Shown: positions 51,502-60,507 of the stretch, piece by piece | How the letters are laid out: every line of letters starts with the position of its first letter | Position numbering within the stretch: the first letter of the stretch is position 1 | Origin: Geomonas silvestris | GTDB taxonomy: Bacteria > Desulfobacterota > Desulfuromonadia > Geobacterales > Geobacteraceae | Assembly (NCBI RefSeq): GCF_014193515.1 | Contig: NZ_BLXX01000001.1 | Coordinates: 186,001 to 250,000, forward strand | DNA length: 64,000 nucleotides | Direction: 5' to 3' | Notes under the pieces: generated by a model | The model's database searches: none | Seen by the model: the letters and a program-made list of their open reading frames with translations, nothing else | What the model was told of the DNA's origin: nothing | Position numbers and translations under genes: made by a program

Positions 51502-51967
51502 GGGCCTAACCTCCAAACTTTTTAACCCTCTCACTACCATAGATGCGGCAAAACAGGAAAAGGTTCCCGCCGCTGCAAAATTTTTTAGCCGGAAATTCCG
51601 GCAAGAGTGGACATGGTTACCATCAACCACTGCCGGCAGCCCAACGTCCCCCACTTGGGAAAGGTTCATCGGGAAATTCAGGGAAGCTGGAAAGGGTTGC
51701 TCTACAGCACGGCTGTCGGCCTGACGTCCTCCCCTTTGCGAAGGGGGGACGAGAGATCTGCCACAGCGCTTCGAGGAAAGGAAAGCTCGCGGTTCCCCGG
51801 AATTCCCGGAAGAACCTTTTTTTGCAAAAAAGGGCAGCAACGCCTGAGACAGTTATCTGTGTTGGAAACTCGAGGGAATGGCGAGAGGGCGCAAGCCAGG
51901 ACGGAGCTGAAGGAAGCCAGGGAGTAAGGATCCAGGCCAAGCACCGAGACGATTGCCTGGGGAGGGT
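51502..51967. other. Gene-free interval with GAATTCC-type repeats
   Basis: No gene supported. The region has several copies of a loose GGGAATTCCGG/GGAAATTCCGGC motif (51588-51604, 51670-51690, 51790-51815) and a CCCTTTGCGAAGGGG palindrome (51731-51747), and AACCTTTTTTTGCAAAAAAGG (about 51810-51830). Similar GAATTCC motifs occur at 19703, 20457 and 58568, so it looks like dispersed repeat sequence. Confidence 0.5.
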
Positions 51968-52612
51968 CTATCCCAGCAGATTAGGAAAGGTGGTCGACAG
52001 GCCGGTCAAAATAAACTGGACGCCGAGAGCAAGGGTAATGAGGCCGAATATTTTCGTCAGCACGTCCAAACCGGTGGATCTGAGCACCCTGGCGATAATC
52101 GGCGCCTTCAGGAAAGAAAGCCAGATTACTGCTGTTACGATCGCAATCGCCACCAGAATCACCAGGTGGCTATTGAGGTCGCGGGTACTTGAGGAAGAAA
52201 AGAGGATAATGGTCGACATGGTTCCCGGCCCTGTCGTGAGCGGAATACCAATGGGAATGATCGCGGTCGAGATCACATCGGAGAGACTGTTGTTCACAAC
52301 CGAAGGCTCGAATTTCTCGTTATTGACGCTCATCATCGAGAACCCGGTCTTAAGCAGCAACAGCCCTCCTGCTATTCTGAAGGCAGGGATGCCGATCTCG
52401 AAGAAGTTGAGCACCGCAACACCGGTGAAAAGAGAGACGACCATCGTGGCAAATGAGGTCAAGGTGGCGATATTGCAGACCTTCAGGTGTTCCTTAGGCG
52501 AGAGGTTCCTGGTAAGAGCGAGAAAAAGGGGGATGGCGGCCACGTTATTGGCAACCGCGAACAGCCCAAGTACGTAATGCTGCAGAGACGTTCCGATCAG
52601 AGTTCTTGTCAT
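51968..52612 (-). CDS. MarC family membrane protein
   Basis: A 214-residue integral membrane protein of the MarC/YchE family with six membrane segments. Conserved features are LFAVANNVAAIPLFLALT near the N-terminus (usually NPIG), FRIAGGLLLLKTGFSMM and IIPIGIPLTTGPGTMST. Function in cells is unknown despite its name. The ribosome site is weak. Confidence 0.92.
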   Translation of the reverse strand: MTRTLIGTSLQHYVLGLFAVANNVAAIPLFLALTRNLSPKEHLKVCNIATLTSFATMVVSLFTGVAVLNFFEIGIPAFRIAGGLLLLKTGFSMMSVNNEKFEPSVVNNSLSDVISTAIIPIGIPLTTGPGTMSTIILFSSSSTRDLNSHLVILVAIAIVTAVIWLSFLKAPIIARVLRSTGLDVLTKIFGLITLALGVQFILTGLSTTFPNLLG

Positions 52613-52785
52613 AGTTGAGGTACTTCCGTTTTCATTTTGCTCCGACTGATGTCATCCCACGGGAGCGATCTGCTCTCCCCATTCAGGGCACATTGTCAGA
52701 AGGCCACCTAAGATAAGGGTCACGGCTGATGAAGTCAATAAGGGAGATCAGGGAACCGGCTCCCCCTCGCCTTCCTTCCTGCCCC

Positions 52786-52835
52786 CAAAAACAAACCCGC
52801 CCATTCAGCAGGAGAGCTGAGGGGCGGGTTCTTTT
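52786..52835 (-). terminator. Terminator of the outer-membrane protein gene
   Basis: AACCCGCCC pairs with GGGCGGGTT (52822-52830), with an inner TCAGC/GCTGA stem and a T-rich minus-strand tail. Confidence 0.88.
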
Positions 52836-52855
52836 CGCCTTTATTTTTTGCCGGT

Positions 52856-53692
52856 CTAGAAGAGGTAGTAGAGCGAAGCCCCGACGCGATAGCCGTCCTG
52901 CCCGGTGACCCTGGTGTCGGTGACTTTCAGCGTCTGGTCGGTGGCGGTCAGGTATGCCACGTTCGGCAGCACGTAGAAGTTGTGCGCCACCTGGATGTAG
53001 CTGGAAAGTTCGAACACGAAGTCCTGGTTGGAGCTAACGTGGCTCGTTGCCGTGTTGAAGTTGGCGTCGATTTTCGCGTCGAGGGTGAAGGTATGGTTGA
53101 CCTCCTTCTCGAGGCCCAGGGAGAGGGTGTGGGTATCCGGATTTGCCTCACCGCTTCTGAGGTTGGCGCGGTAGATGGCGTACGGGGTGTGGTGGCGCGG
53201 CAGGTTCATGCTCGCGGCGATGAACGGGCTGACGTCGGTGCTGCCGGTACCGCCGTTGCGGGTGCCAGCGGTATCGAACTTGAGACCCAGACCGGTCACC
53301 ACGGTAACGGGAGCTTCCTCGCCACCCAGAAGACGGTACTTCCCTTCCAGGGCAAAGTCGCCGATGCCGTCGCGCTTTTCGGTATCGGCGGCGCCGCTTG
53401 CGAAGCTGGCGCTCGTGCGCTCGTTGAAAAGGTAGGGAACCGAAGCCGTCACCTCGAGTCCGTGCAGAAGCCCGATGCCCACGGAGAGGTTGGCCTCGCT
53501 CGCGTGACTTTTGATCTTGCCGTTCCCTTCCACCGGGTCATGCAAGTTCCCTTCGATGCTCGAGTACTCGTAGAGCGCCTGCATCTCGACCTGCTTCGGC
53601 TCCAGAACGTCGGTGACGAGGAGTTTGTGCTCGGCCTGAGCGGCAGTTGCGGTCATCAAAAGTCCCATTGCTGCCATAACAACTTTCTTCAT
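52856..53692 (-). CDS. Outer-membrane beta-barrel protein
   Basis: A 278-residue exported protein with signal peptide (about 1-20, ending AQA) and alternating amphipathic strands to a C-terminal Phe (GASLYYLF), the hallmark of outer-membrane barrels. Strands such as GIGLLHGLEVTASVPYLF and FALEGKYRLLG match the MetA-pathway phenol degradation / transporter-like barrel family loosely. Function unknown; may be a small channel. Single gene with terminator. Confidence 0.82.
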   Translation of the reverse strand: MKKVVMAAMGLLMTATAAQAEHKLLVTDVLEPKQVEMQALYEYSSIEGNLHDPVEGNGKIKSHASEANLSVGIGLLHGLEVTASVPYLFNERTSASFASGAADTEKRDGIGDFALEGKYRLLGGEEAPVTVVTGLGLKFDTAGTRNGGTGSTDVSPFIAASMNLPRHHTPYAIYRANLRSGEANPDTHTLSLGLEKEVNHTFTLDAKIDANFNTATSHVSSNQDFVFELSSYIQVAHNFYVLPNVAYLTATDQTLKVTDTRVTGQDGYRVGASLYYLF

Positions 53693-54023
53693 CTAACTTC
53701 CCTCCTGGTGATTTGATTTCCACAACCATCTACGCCGAACCGCTGCGCTGGCGGAACCCGTACTAGCGGAAACAGTGGAAGAACTGCAGGCAGCACAGTC
53801 ACAACGGTCAGGCACGCACACGCGTGGAAAATAGACCTTCGACTATTACGCCATTTTCACACTAAAAACAACCCTCAGAAACACCGGGCCTGGTTGCGAA
53901 AGCCATGGACGGGACATGCTTTCTTATGAAGACCTGGATGGACTTTGACGAAGAGCCATGTGAAACTATCATGGTCAGAGTTGATCACGCCTAGCATCAA
54001 TTTCGACCAATCCCCTGGGGCAT
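53693..54023. other. Gene-free leader before the 41-bp array
   Basis: Upstream region of the outer-membrane protein gene, with no gene recognisable on either strand. Confidence 0.5.
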
Positions 54024-54494
54024 AACAGAAGATTTTTACCAACTACCCCACCGTTAGTACCATCGGCAGAAGATTATTACCAACGGCCTCGCCATCAGTA
54101 CCATCGGCAAAAGATTATTACCAACGGCCTCCCCGTTAGTACCATCGGCAGAAGATTATTACCAACGGCCTCCCCGTTAGTACCATCGGCAAAAGATTTT
54201 TACCGACGGCCTCCCCGTTAGTACCATCGGCAGAAAATTATTACCGACGGCCTCCCCGTTAGTACCATCGGCAGAAGATTATTACCAGCTGCCTCCCCGT
54301 TAGTACCATCGGCAGAAGATTTTTACCGACTGCCTCCCCGTTAGTACCATCGGCAGAAGATTATTACCGACTGCCTCCCCGTTAGTACCATCGGCAGAAG
54401 ATTATTACCGACTGCCTCCCCGTTAGTACCATCGGCAGCAGATTATTACCGACTGCCTCCCCGTTAGCACCATCGGCAGCAGATTTTTACCAAC
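54024..54494. repeat. Eleven tandem copies of a 41-bp unit
   Basis: A unit starting GTTAGTACCATCGGCAGAAG and ending in CGRCTGCCTCCCC begins at 54053 and recurs every 41 bases to 54463 (11 copies), with a partial unit before (from 54024). Phase is exact over 410 bases. Copies differ by a few bases (AGAAG/AAAAG/AGCAG; AACGGCC/GACTGCC). An isolated TACCATCGGCAG copy lies outside at about 54557-54570. There is no unique spacer, so it is not CRISPR, and 41 is not a multiple of three, so it is not coding. Confidence 0.95.
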
Positions 54495-54669
54495 CGAACT
54501 GCCGCTGGTAACGACCGATGATCGGGGAGCAGCTTGTAGCAACCACACCGCAACCAGTACCATCGGCAGCTTAACCTGCGCGATTGCACCTGGAAAAGGC
54601 CTTGTAACAGACGGAAATTCGTCAGAGGGATCTACGTGAGGTAGGAAAGGCTTGAGAGGAAAAGCACAA

Positions 54670-54696
54670 CGTGGGAGCCGTAAAACGACTCCCACG
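54670..54696 (-). terminator. Hairpin after fibronectin-like gene
   Basis: GTGGGAGCCGT pairs with ACGACTCCCAC around AAA, 13 bases beyond the stop codon; the T-run is weak. Confidence 0.65.
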
Positions 54697-54708
54697 AGGG
54701 ACAACTTC

Positions 54709-55362
54709 TTACAGTGCGATGATGCTGATGGGATCCGACCAGGCGCTGGTTCCGTTGGGACCATGATACCTGAGGGAGAAGAAGTACTTGGTTCCGGGCA
54801 CAAACCCTTTCAGTGCGATCTGGCAGAGGGTATGGTGCCCTCCATCGGTGAAGGATTCGGGGTCGTTGGGAGTGGTCGTATAACGGACCTCATACGTCCC
54901 GCGACCGACGATCTGCTTCACGATAAGGATGAGCTCACCCGTGTCGCCATGCTTTACTCTGGCTTCCGGCACCGGGGTCGGGCCGTTCTTGCTTTTGCTC
55001 TGTCTGCCTTGTTGCTTTTTCTGGTCGAACCCGTTGTCCTGGAGCAGGCTGGGGTCCTTGCGCGTTTTGCTGAGGATGACGACGTGCTGCCCCCACATCA
55101 TGGCATGTTCTAGCACCTCGAGCCGCTTTTCATCGCGTTCCTCGTTGGCACGTCGCCCTCCCCCGTTCGCGGCGGCTTGGACCGATGCGGCATAATCGAC
55201 GTTAATTTTTTCGAGCAGGTCGGGTCCCGGCACGTCAGGCGAGATGTTTTGCAGTCCCGGATGTTTCCTGCTCATTTCGATGATGGTGTTCACCTTTACG
55301 ATCAGTTCGGCATGGCTTAGCCCCCGCAGGTTGATTTCGAGAAGATCGAGACCAGGTAGCAA
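54709..55362 (-). CDS. Fibronectin type III-like protein
   Basis: A 217-residue protein without a signal peptide. The N-terminal half is helical (about 1-100; HAELIVKVNTIIEMSRK). The C-terminal part (about 120-217) is a fibronectin-III-like domain: ELILIVKQIVGRGTYEVRYT, LKGFVPGTKYFFSLRYHGPN and the final GTSAWSDPISIIAL. The best start is TTG 55362, six bases after AAGGAGGTG; GTG 55371 overlaps the ribosome site. Function unknown. It is next to the 41-bp repeat array. Confidence 0.8.
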   Translation of the reverse strand: MLPGLDLLEINLRGLSHAELIVKVNTIIEMSRKHPGLQNISPDVPGPDLLEKINVDYAASVQAAANGGGRRANEERDEKRLEVLEHAMMWGQHVVILSKTRKDPSLLQDNGFDQKKQQGRQSKSKNGPTPVPEARVKHGDTGELILIVKQIVGRGTYEVRYTTTPNDPESFTDGGHHTLCQIALKGFVPGTKYFFSLRYHGPNGTSAWSDPISIIAL

Positions 55363-55469
55363 GACTATCACCTCCTTCGCGGCTCAGCTGTCCAACCACG
55401 GGCAAAAGTTACCAAGTGCCAGCCGTCATGTCAATACAATCTAATTTGTTTTTTCACATTTTACCTTTT

Positions 55470-55815
55470 ACAAAATCCGAACTCTTCCCGCAAAGAAGCT
55501 GCATCCCATCTCGAAGACCATGATTTTGTGGACAATCCGCGCGGCCCACCCGGGGACTAACCGATGGAAGCGATCCTGAAACCGGCAGGTGCTTGGGTTT
55601 TTCAAGAAGTGGTCGCCAAGGGAAGCTTTGTTCCGCGTCGAGAGAAAGGTATGATCAAGCAGCGATTCACCTTTAGGGTCAAAGCTCCACAATTCATGTT
55701 TATCCGAAACGCTACTAGCCCCCATTCCCTCTAAAGTCCTATATACTCGTCCATGTTTCTGAACGTTGGGAGCGGCGAAGGACACCCTGATGCCCCCCGT
55801 CGCTTCAACAGTGAG
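55470..55815 (-). pseudogene. Partial duplicate of the DUF169 gene 3' end
   Basis: In minus-strand reading, 55600-55660 encodes HTFLSTRNKASLGDHFLK, which parallels the end of the DUF169 protein (LLSLDIEQSFLGKHFLKKLK). At DNA level 55598-55660 and 55863-55925 align with stretches such as TTTTTCAAGAAGTG and GGAAGCTTTGTTC. The surrounding reading is open but has no start, no ribosome site and no further similarity, so it looks like a decayed duplicate. The 55363-55817 interval has no other gene. Confidence 0.45.
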
Positions 55816-55817
55816 GT

Positions 55818-56546
55818 CTAACGTTGGCTCAGCGAGGTTGACTCGCGTGCGGCTTTTAGTTTTTTCAAGAAGTGTTTGCCCAGGAAGCTTTGTTCGATGT
55901 CGAGGGAAAGGAGCCGGTCGAGCATCGGGACGGTCACGGTAAAGGCAAGTCGGTCGGGAGGGAGTAGCCAACGCATCGCTATGTCGGTGGCTCCAATCAG
56001 GGCTTGAGGTACCGAAAGACTGGGGAACAGGGAAAGCATCAGACCACAACCCGAACCAAAGGGTGCCGTGACCGGGGCGGGATCGTCCGGGTGAGCGTGG
56101 TGGAAAGCGCCCCACATGAGCACACTCAGTTGATCGGGAGTGACGAAGAAGGTTACCGTCTTAAGATACTCTGCCAGCGCCAGTTGCACGGGTCCGACAA
56201 GAAGATGGCCGTGCTCCGGGCGATAGGCAGGATTGGCGTCCAGCCAGGCGTTGGTGAGAGCGGCGCTCTCCCGGACCCCTTCCTTCACCGTCAGGAAGTT
56301 AACGAAGACCTCCCGGCTGGGGAATTTCCCGGTGTCGGTCAACCAATAGCTGCAGCCGGGGCACTTGGCTGTCGCAGGAGTTATGTCGATCGTCTCCCCT
56401 CTTTGCCAATCGTCGTAGTGATCGAACAGGCAGCGTTTGGCTTCCGCAAGGGGAGCAAACCGGCTCGGGTCGGGGGCGTCGTAGATAGCGACGGGACGGG
56501 TATCGAGTCCCATGATGGCGCATAAAGCGTCGAGAGTCATCGGCAT
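55818..56546 (-). CDS. DUF169 family protein
   Basis: A 242-residue soluble protein of the DUF169 (COG2043) family type: RPVAIYDAPDPS near the N-terminus, the cysteine motif TAKCPGCSYWLT (about 61-72), FVTPDQLSVLMWGAFHH and GSGCGLMLSLFPS. Cys clusters suggest metal or cofactor binding; function unknown. ATG 56546 lies seven bases after AAGGAG, and the start overlaps the MarR stop (TGATG). The MarR regulator upstream probably controls this gene. Confidence 0.75.
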   Translation of the reverse strand: MPMTLDALCAIMGLDTRPVAIYDAPDPSRFAPLAEAKRCLFDHYDDWQRGETIDITPATAKCPGCSYWLTDTGKFPSREVFVNFLTVKEGVRESAALTNAWLDANPAYRPEHGHLLVGPVQLALAEYLKTVTFFVTPDQLSVLMWGAFHHAHPDDPAPVTAPFGSGCGLMLSLFPSLSVPQALIGATDIAMRWLLPPDRLAFTVTVPMLDRLLSLDIEQSFLGKHFLKKLKAARESTSLSQR

Positions 56547-57004
56547 CACTCTTCTCCTTGCTCAAGTCTCTGCACCAGCCGGTTCGCCAGTGTCGACATC
56601 AGTGAAACAGCCTCAGCAATCTGTTTCGAGTCCAGCCCGTCGGCAATTTCGGAGGCCCACTCCTTCTGCCGGCCATCAACCACTTCCATAACTTCTTTGC
56701 CATGCGGCGTCAGCAGGTAGAGCTTGGCCCGCCGATGGGCAGGGTTTGCGGTGGTCTCGGCAAACCCGTCTTCCACGAGGCAGTCCGCTATCCTCTGCAC
56801 GTTCTGCCGGGCAAGCCCCCTGCGGCGTGCAATCTCGGACACCGTGGCGGGGCCGTGGTTCAGAATCCCAAGCACTTGCCAGCGCGCGCTGGTCAGCCCG
56901 AGATCCCCGACCAGCTGGTCTCCGGCAGCGATGAGCGCACCGTTCAAGCGAAACGTTTCCAGGACAAGGTTGGTAAAGTTGATACCGGAAGGGGTGGTCT
57001 TCAT
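56546..57004 (-). CDS. MarR family transcriptional regulator
   Basis: A 152-residue winged-helix regulator: dimer helices (FTNLVLETFRLNGALIAAGD), LTSARWQVLGILNHGPATVSEIARRRGLARQNVQRIADCL for the recognition helix (quoted in pieces: LTSARWQVLGIL; VSEIARRRGLARQNVQRI), and the wing HRRAKLYLLTPHG. ATG 57004 is preceded by AAGGAGG. It probably represses itself and the coupled DUF169 gene through the palindrome just upstream. Confidence 0.92.
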   Translation of the reverse strand: MKTTPSGINFTNLVLETFRLNGALIAAGDQLVGDLGLTSARWQVLGILNHGPATVSEIARRRGLARQNVQRIADCLVEDGFAETTANPAHRRAKLYLLTPHGKEVMEVVDGRQKEWASEIADGLDSKQIAEAVSLMSTLANRLVQRLEQGEE

Positions 57005-57035
57005 CGGGCCTCCTTTGTGACAGCACCATGGCATT

Positions 57036-57053
57036 TTGACACCATGTTGTCAA
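57036..57053. promoter_or_regulatory. Inverted-repeat operator before marR-like gene
   Basis: TTGACA-CCATGT-TGTCAA is an 18-base inverted repeat 32 bases upstream of the start codon. The TTGACA on the minus strand could also serve as the -35 box. Size and position fit autoregulation by a MarR dimer. Confidence 0.6.
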
Positions 57054-57255
57054 TTCAAAAAAAAGCACAGCAGAGGTGGGGATGGCCCGCGCTACGCAGC
57101 CAGGCTCTAAGGTGACCAGTTCAGGTACGACACTTGACTTGCTGAAATGATTCCGATAGCGTGTTGCATGCTTGCGACGTGAGGGAAGATAATGCGATGA
57201 GTACCTCGTCCAGTTTGAATACCCACAGGACGATGGAAGGAAAGGATTCCGGACA

Positions 57256-57813
57256 ATGATCTGCCCGTACTGCAAAGAAACCATTCTCGATGGGGCCATC
57301 AAGTGCCGTTACTGTGGCTCGATGCTGAACGCCCAGCCCTACGGATCTAGCGCCGAATCGGTGGACGACGCGGAACTCCGCGCCTTCATCGGGAGGAACT
57401 GCGACTACTACACCGCCCAGTTCCAAAAGTTCACGGTGACGGGCCGCGAGGAGTTTGCCCCTACCTGGAACTGGTCGGCGTTCGGCTTCACCTTCGTCTG
57501 GATGCTGTACCGAAAGATGTACTGGCAGTCGGCGGTAACGTTCCTGATCTTCTGTGTTCCCGGCGTCAATCTCCTGCTCCACATCGCTGTCGGCATCGTC
57601 AGTAACTACCTCTACTACCGGCACGTGCTGGGCAAGATCTCCGACCTGAAACGGACCTCGACGCCGCAGAACCTCTCCCCCGCCCTCCAGCAGCTCGGCG
57701 GGGTTCACACCTGGGCTATCACGGTAGGTATCGTGGCCGCGGTTATCCTGGTGCTGTCGATCTCCTTCATGTTCGCCACCATTTCCACGCTTATCTTGGG
57801 CGGCATGCACTGA
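57256..57813 (+). CDS. Zinc-ribbon, DUF2628-like membrane protein
   Basis: A 185-residue protein: N-terminal zinc ribbon (MICPYCKETI and CRYCGSML), then a DUF2628-like region with WNWSAFGFTFVWMLYRKMYW (about 74-93), and three or four membrane segments to the end. Proteins of this kind are common and uncharacterised. It stands alone. Confidence 0.82.
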   Translation: MICPYCKETILDGAIKCRYCGSMLNAQPYGSSAESVDDAELRAFIGRNCDYYTAQFQKFTVTGREEFAPTWNWSAFGFTFVWMLYRKMYWQSAVTFLIFCVPGVNLLLHIAVGIVSNYLYYRHVLGKISDLKRTSTPQNLSPALQQLGGVHTWAITVGIVAAVILVLSISFMFATISTLILGGMH

Positions 57814-57827
57814 TCACGTCGCGATTT

Positions 57828-58304
57828 TCAGTCGGTCACGATGTCGGCCAGGAGAGGCTGCGCGATGCGCAGGTAGTCTTGGGTGTTGAGTACCATCGAG
57901 GTGTCGAGGCGGCCGGCGTTGAAGGCTAGTTCCTCGTGCCGCTCGATGAGCTGCGGGTCGACGATGAGACGGACCTCGGGCCACAGGGAAAACGGGGGGA
58001 CGGCTCCCATCGGACAACCGGTCGTGGCGGTCGCCTCCTCGGCCGGGCAGAGCGACGCCTTCTTGCCTCCCGCCACCTGCCCCAGCTTCTTGAAGTCGAG
58101 CTTCCGATCACCGGAGAGAACCGCCAGGACCAAAAGGCCCGGCACACCCTTTACCTGGCAGAGCATCGCCTTGGCCCCCTGCCCCGGGGCGGTGCCCCGG
58201 ATCTCGGCAACGCGGGCCGAACTCCCCTCGGCTGAATGCGTTATTACCCTAAACCGCGCGTTCTCCCGTTGCAGCAACTCCTGCAGCTTTTCAAAAACCT
58301 CCAT
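57828..58304 (-). CDS. YbaK/EbsC-type aminoacyl-tRNA deacylase
   Basis: A 158-residue YbaK/ProX-domain protein that should clear misacylated tRNA. It includes the VAEIRGTAPGQGAKAMLCQV and VLAVLSGDRKLDFKKL segments with the conserved Lys, and the GCPMGAVPPFSLWPEVRLIVD motif (G-x-x-G-x-x-P) of the active site. ATG 58304 follows GAGGAG; an earlier in-frame start is less likely. It converges with the zinc-ribbon gene. Which mischarged tRNA it edits is not clear. Confidence 0.88.
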   Translation of the reverse strand: MEVFEKLQELLQRENARFRVITHSAEGSSARVAEIRGTAPGQGAKAMLCQVKGVPGLLVLAVLSGDRKLDFKKLGQVAGGKKASLCPAEEATATTGCPMGAVPPFSLWPEVRLIVDPQLIERHEELAFNAGRLDTSMVLNTQDYLRIAQPLLADIVTD

Positions 58305-58590
58305 CGAAATGCTCCTCTTCGTTTCTAGTCTTTTGGGACCGGGTTTTTCCGGCGTGGAAGCGTCCTTTCCTTCTTTCAAACCTGCCTTGCCCGGCTAAGC
58401 CTTCCCAGCAATACCACGTCTGCAAAGCGAAGCCAACCCGCAGACGCACCGATCTTAAATGTGATGCCAGCCAGCAGTGGCTTGATGGGCAGGTGCGAAT
58501 GACCATTCTCCCTACAGGTCACAGATACCCAGGCCGATTCTTACCGACAAGCCGGCCAGGCGTCCCCGAAATTCCCTGAAGATAAAAAAA

Positions 58591-58618
58591 GGGACGGGCA
58601 CCTTCCGGAGCCAGTCCC
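58591..58618. repeat. REP-like palindrome copy 1
   Basis: GGGACGGGCACC... to GGAGCCAGTCCC forms an imperfect hairpin; the same family recurs at 60241, 60438 and 62546. No gene in 58305-58662. Confidence 0.75.
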
Positions 58619-58662
58619 CCTTGCGAACACCTTTAAGCCGCACCTCTTGGAACGTTTAGATC

Positions 58663-59055
58663 CTACCGGTGCCCCCTCCTTACTTCGTGGCCGATTTCGT
58701 CAAGGCAGGCCTGGATAGCCGTGGTGAGCGCCTTGAAATCGATCGGCTTCACGATGTAGTCGTTTATCCCCAACTCCATCGAGACGCTGAGGCGGCGCTT
58801 GTCGCTGTGGGCTGTAAGCAGGATGATCTTCGTTTCGGGCCGTAGCGCCTTTATCTTCGCGGCCAAGGCGATACCGTCCATCCCCGGCATGGTGATGTCG
58901 CTGATGACAATGTCGGGGAAGTGCTCCCGGAAGAGATCCAGCCCGCTTTTCCCGTCGTCCGCCTGAAGGATGGTGAGATAGGCAAATTCGTGGGTGATCA
59001 GGCGGCAGCTGAGCTCGCGTGACTGGTCATCATCCTCAACCATCAACAACTTCAT
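58663..59055 (-). CDS. Single-domain response regulator
   Basis: A 130-residue CheY-like receiver: LLMVEDDDQSRE (acidic pair), phospho-Asp in DIVISDITMPGMDG (about 55), LLTAHSD with conserved Thr, and KPID with conserved Lys. No output domain, so it passes phosphate to, or controls, another protein. ATG 59055 follows GGAGG. The cognate kinase is not adjacent. Confidence 0.92.
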   Translation of the reverse strand: MKLLMVEDDDQSRELSCRLITHEFAYLTILQADDGKSGLDLFREHFPDIVISDITMPGMDGIALAAKIKALRPETKIILLTAHSDKRRLSVSMELGINDYIVKPIDFKALTTAIQACLDEIGHEVRRGHR

Positions 59056-59437
59056 CCCAGCCTCCTTTCTCGACACCTTGCTAACGCATGTTCTGAATCG
59101 GATAAGCCTGCTGCCGCGTTGCCGCTCGAGGGCTGCAGTCTCTGCCGGGACCATCTAAACTAACAACTAACTGTTATACCCGGTATCCTACGGACGGGCA
59201 ATCCGGCGCCAACGGAGCGAGGGTGAGCCAGCTGACCCGTGGCGGGTACAACGGAGAATCGCCCCGAAGCTCGAATCCGTTCCAGCGTAAGTCCTCACCG
59301 ATCAAGGGCAGGACGCCTTACCGCTCTTCTTGACACCATTGTGCCACTGCAGGTGCAGGAGTACCATAGAGAAAGGTTGCCTGGAGAGCTACAGGCGCGG
59401 GAGAGCGTTGGGGTTTGGCCTTTACGGGAGGTGGGCA
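59056..59437. other. Gene-free divergent interval
   Basis: Lies between the response regulator and SDR genes, transcribed apart. It must hold both promoters, but I can recognise no clear element or RNA. Confidence 0.5.
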
Positions 59438-60127
59438 ATGAAAACGATCCTGATCACCGGAGCAAATCGCGGCATCGGCTTCGAGACGGCGCGGCAGCTT
59501 GCGCTGCGCGGCTTCCATGTTGTTATCGGGGTGCGCTCCGAACAACAGGGGCAAAAGGCGCTGCATGACCTGGAAAAGACGGGAAGAGTGTCGCTTCTGG
59601 TCCTCGATGTGAGCGATGCGCAGAGTATCGCCAGAGCTGCCGGAAAGTTTGCGGAGATCGGTAAACTGGACGTCCTCATCAACAACGCGGGTATCTATCC
59701 CGATGAAGGGGTCTCCATTGTCACGGTGACCCGGGAGCAGATGCTCACCACACTGCAGACCAACACCTTGGGGCCGCTCGAACTGACCCAGGCTTTTCTG
59801 CCGTATCTCAAAAAGGCTGCGCCGTCACGCGTCATCAACCTTTCCAGCGGTTACGGCCAGATCGAGGGGCTTTCGGCCAATGCGCCGAGCTACTGCCTGT
59901 CCAAGCTGGCACTGGATGGCGTCACGATCATGCTCGCGCAGGCGCTGAAAGCGGACAGCATTGCGGTGAACGCCATGTGCCCGGGCTGGGTCAAGACGGA
60001 CATGGGCGGCGCCTCCGCCCCGCGCTCGGTGGCCGAAGGGGCGGACACCGCCGTCTGGCTCGCCGCCGAAGCGGATCAGAATGTCACCGGAAAGATGTTC
60101 CGCGATCGGAAGGAAATCCCGTGGTGA
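59438..60127 (+). CDS. Short-chain dehydrogenase/reductase
   Basis: A 229-residue classical SDR: cofactor-binding TGANRGIGFETARQL (about 7-13), NNAG (about 83), the catalytic Ser in NLSSGYGQIEG and Tyr/Lys in SYCLSK (about 151-155), then CPGWVKTDMGG. Rossmann fold, NAD(P)H-dependent; substrate unknown. GGGAGG lies before ATG 59438. Confidence 0.93.
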   Translation: MKTILITGANRGIGFETARQLALRGFHVVIGVRSEQQGQKALHDLEKTGRVSLLVLDVSDAQSIARAAGKFAEIGKLDVLINNAGIYPDEGVSIVTVTREQMLTTLQTNTLGPLELTQAFLPYLKKAAPSRVINLSSGYGQIEGLSANAPSYCLSKLALDGVTIMLAQALKADSIAVNAMCPGWVKTDMGGASAPRSVAEGADTAVWLAAEADQNVTGKMFRDRKEIPW

Positions 60128-60240
60128 AAAGAGCGTAAAGGCGGCCGCAAGGACAGCCTTTGACCTCGAAGCCCGGCTGGAAAGAGTTCTGCCGCCGGCG
60201 CTTCGGGTCGGCGGCTTAGCGCTCTGGTCGCGTCGCAGCA

Positions 60241-60276
60241 AAAAGGGGACTGGCACCTTGCGGAGCCAGTCCCCTT
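60241..60276. repeat. REP-like palindrome copy 2
   Basis: AAGGGGACTGGC pairs with GCCAGTCCCCTT around ACCTTGCGGA. It matches copy 1. Confidence 0.8.
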
Positions 60277-60437
60277 CGTGTTTCCCATGACCGGCGGGGA
60301 TGTTGAGATAGACCCGTTACCTTGGGAGCTTGCGGTGAGCACCCCGACAGAGCCTGTCAGAAAAAACCCACTTCCGACAACGGAACATTTCACTGCTATT
60401 CCGGTCGCCGCGAGAAACAGAAACCCTGCTAAGCAAA

Positions 60438-60467
60438 GGGGAACGGGCACCTCGCCGAGCCTTCCCC
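60438..60467. repeat. REP-like palindrome copy 3
   Basis: GGGGAACGGGCACC... to GAGCCTTCCCC, a degenerate member of the same family. The 60128-60572 gap has no gene apart from these repeats and the promoter below. Confidence 0.6.
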
Positions 60468-60507
60468 GCGTAGCTCCGACAGTATACGGCCCGGGTGCAT
60501 TAAGTGC

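Noticed and set aside
54024-54494. CRISPR array
   Set aside because: The copies are directly tandem with no unique spacers, and there are no cas genes in the window.
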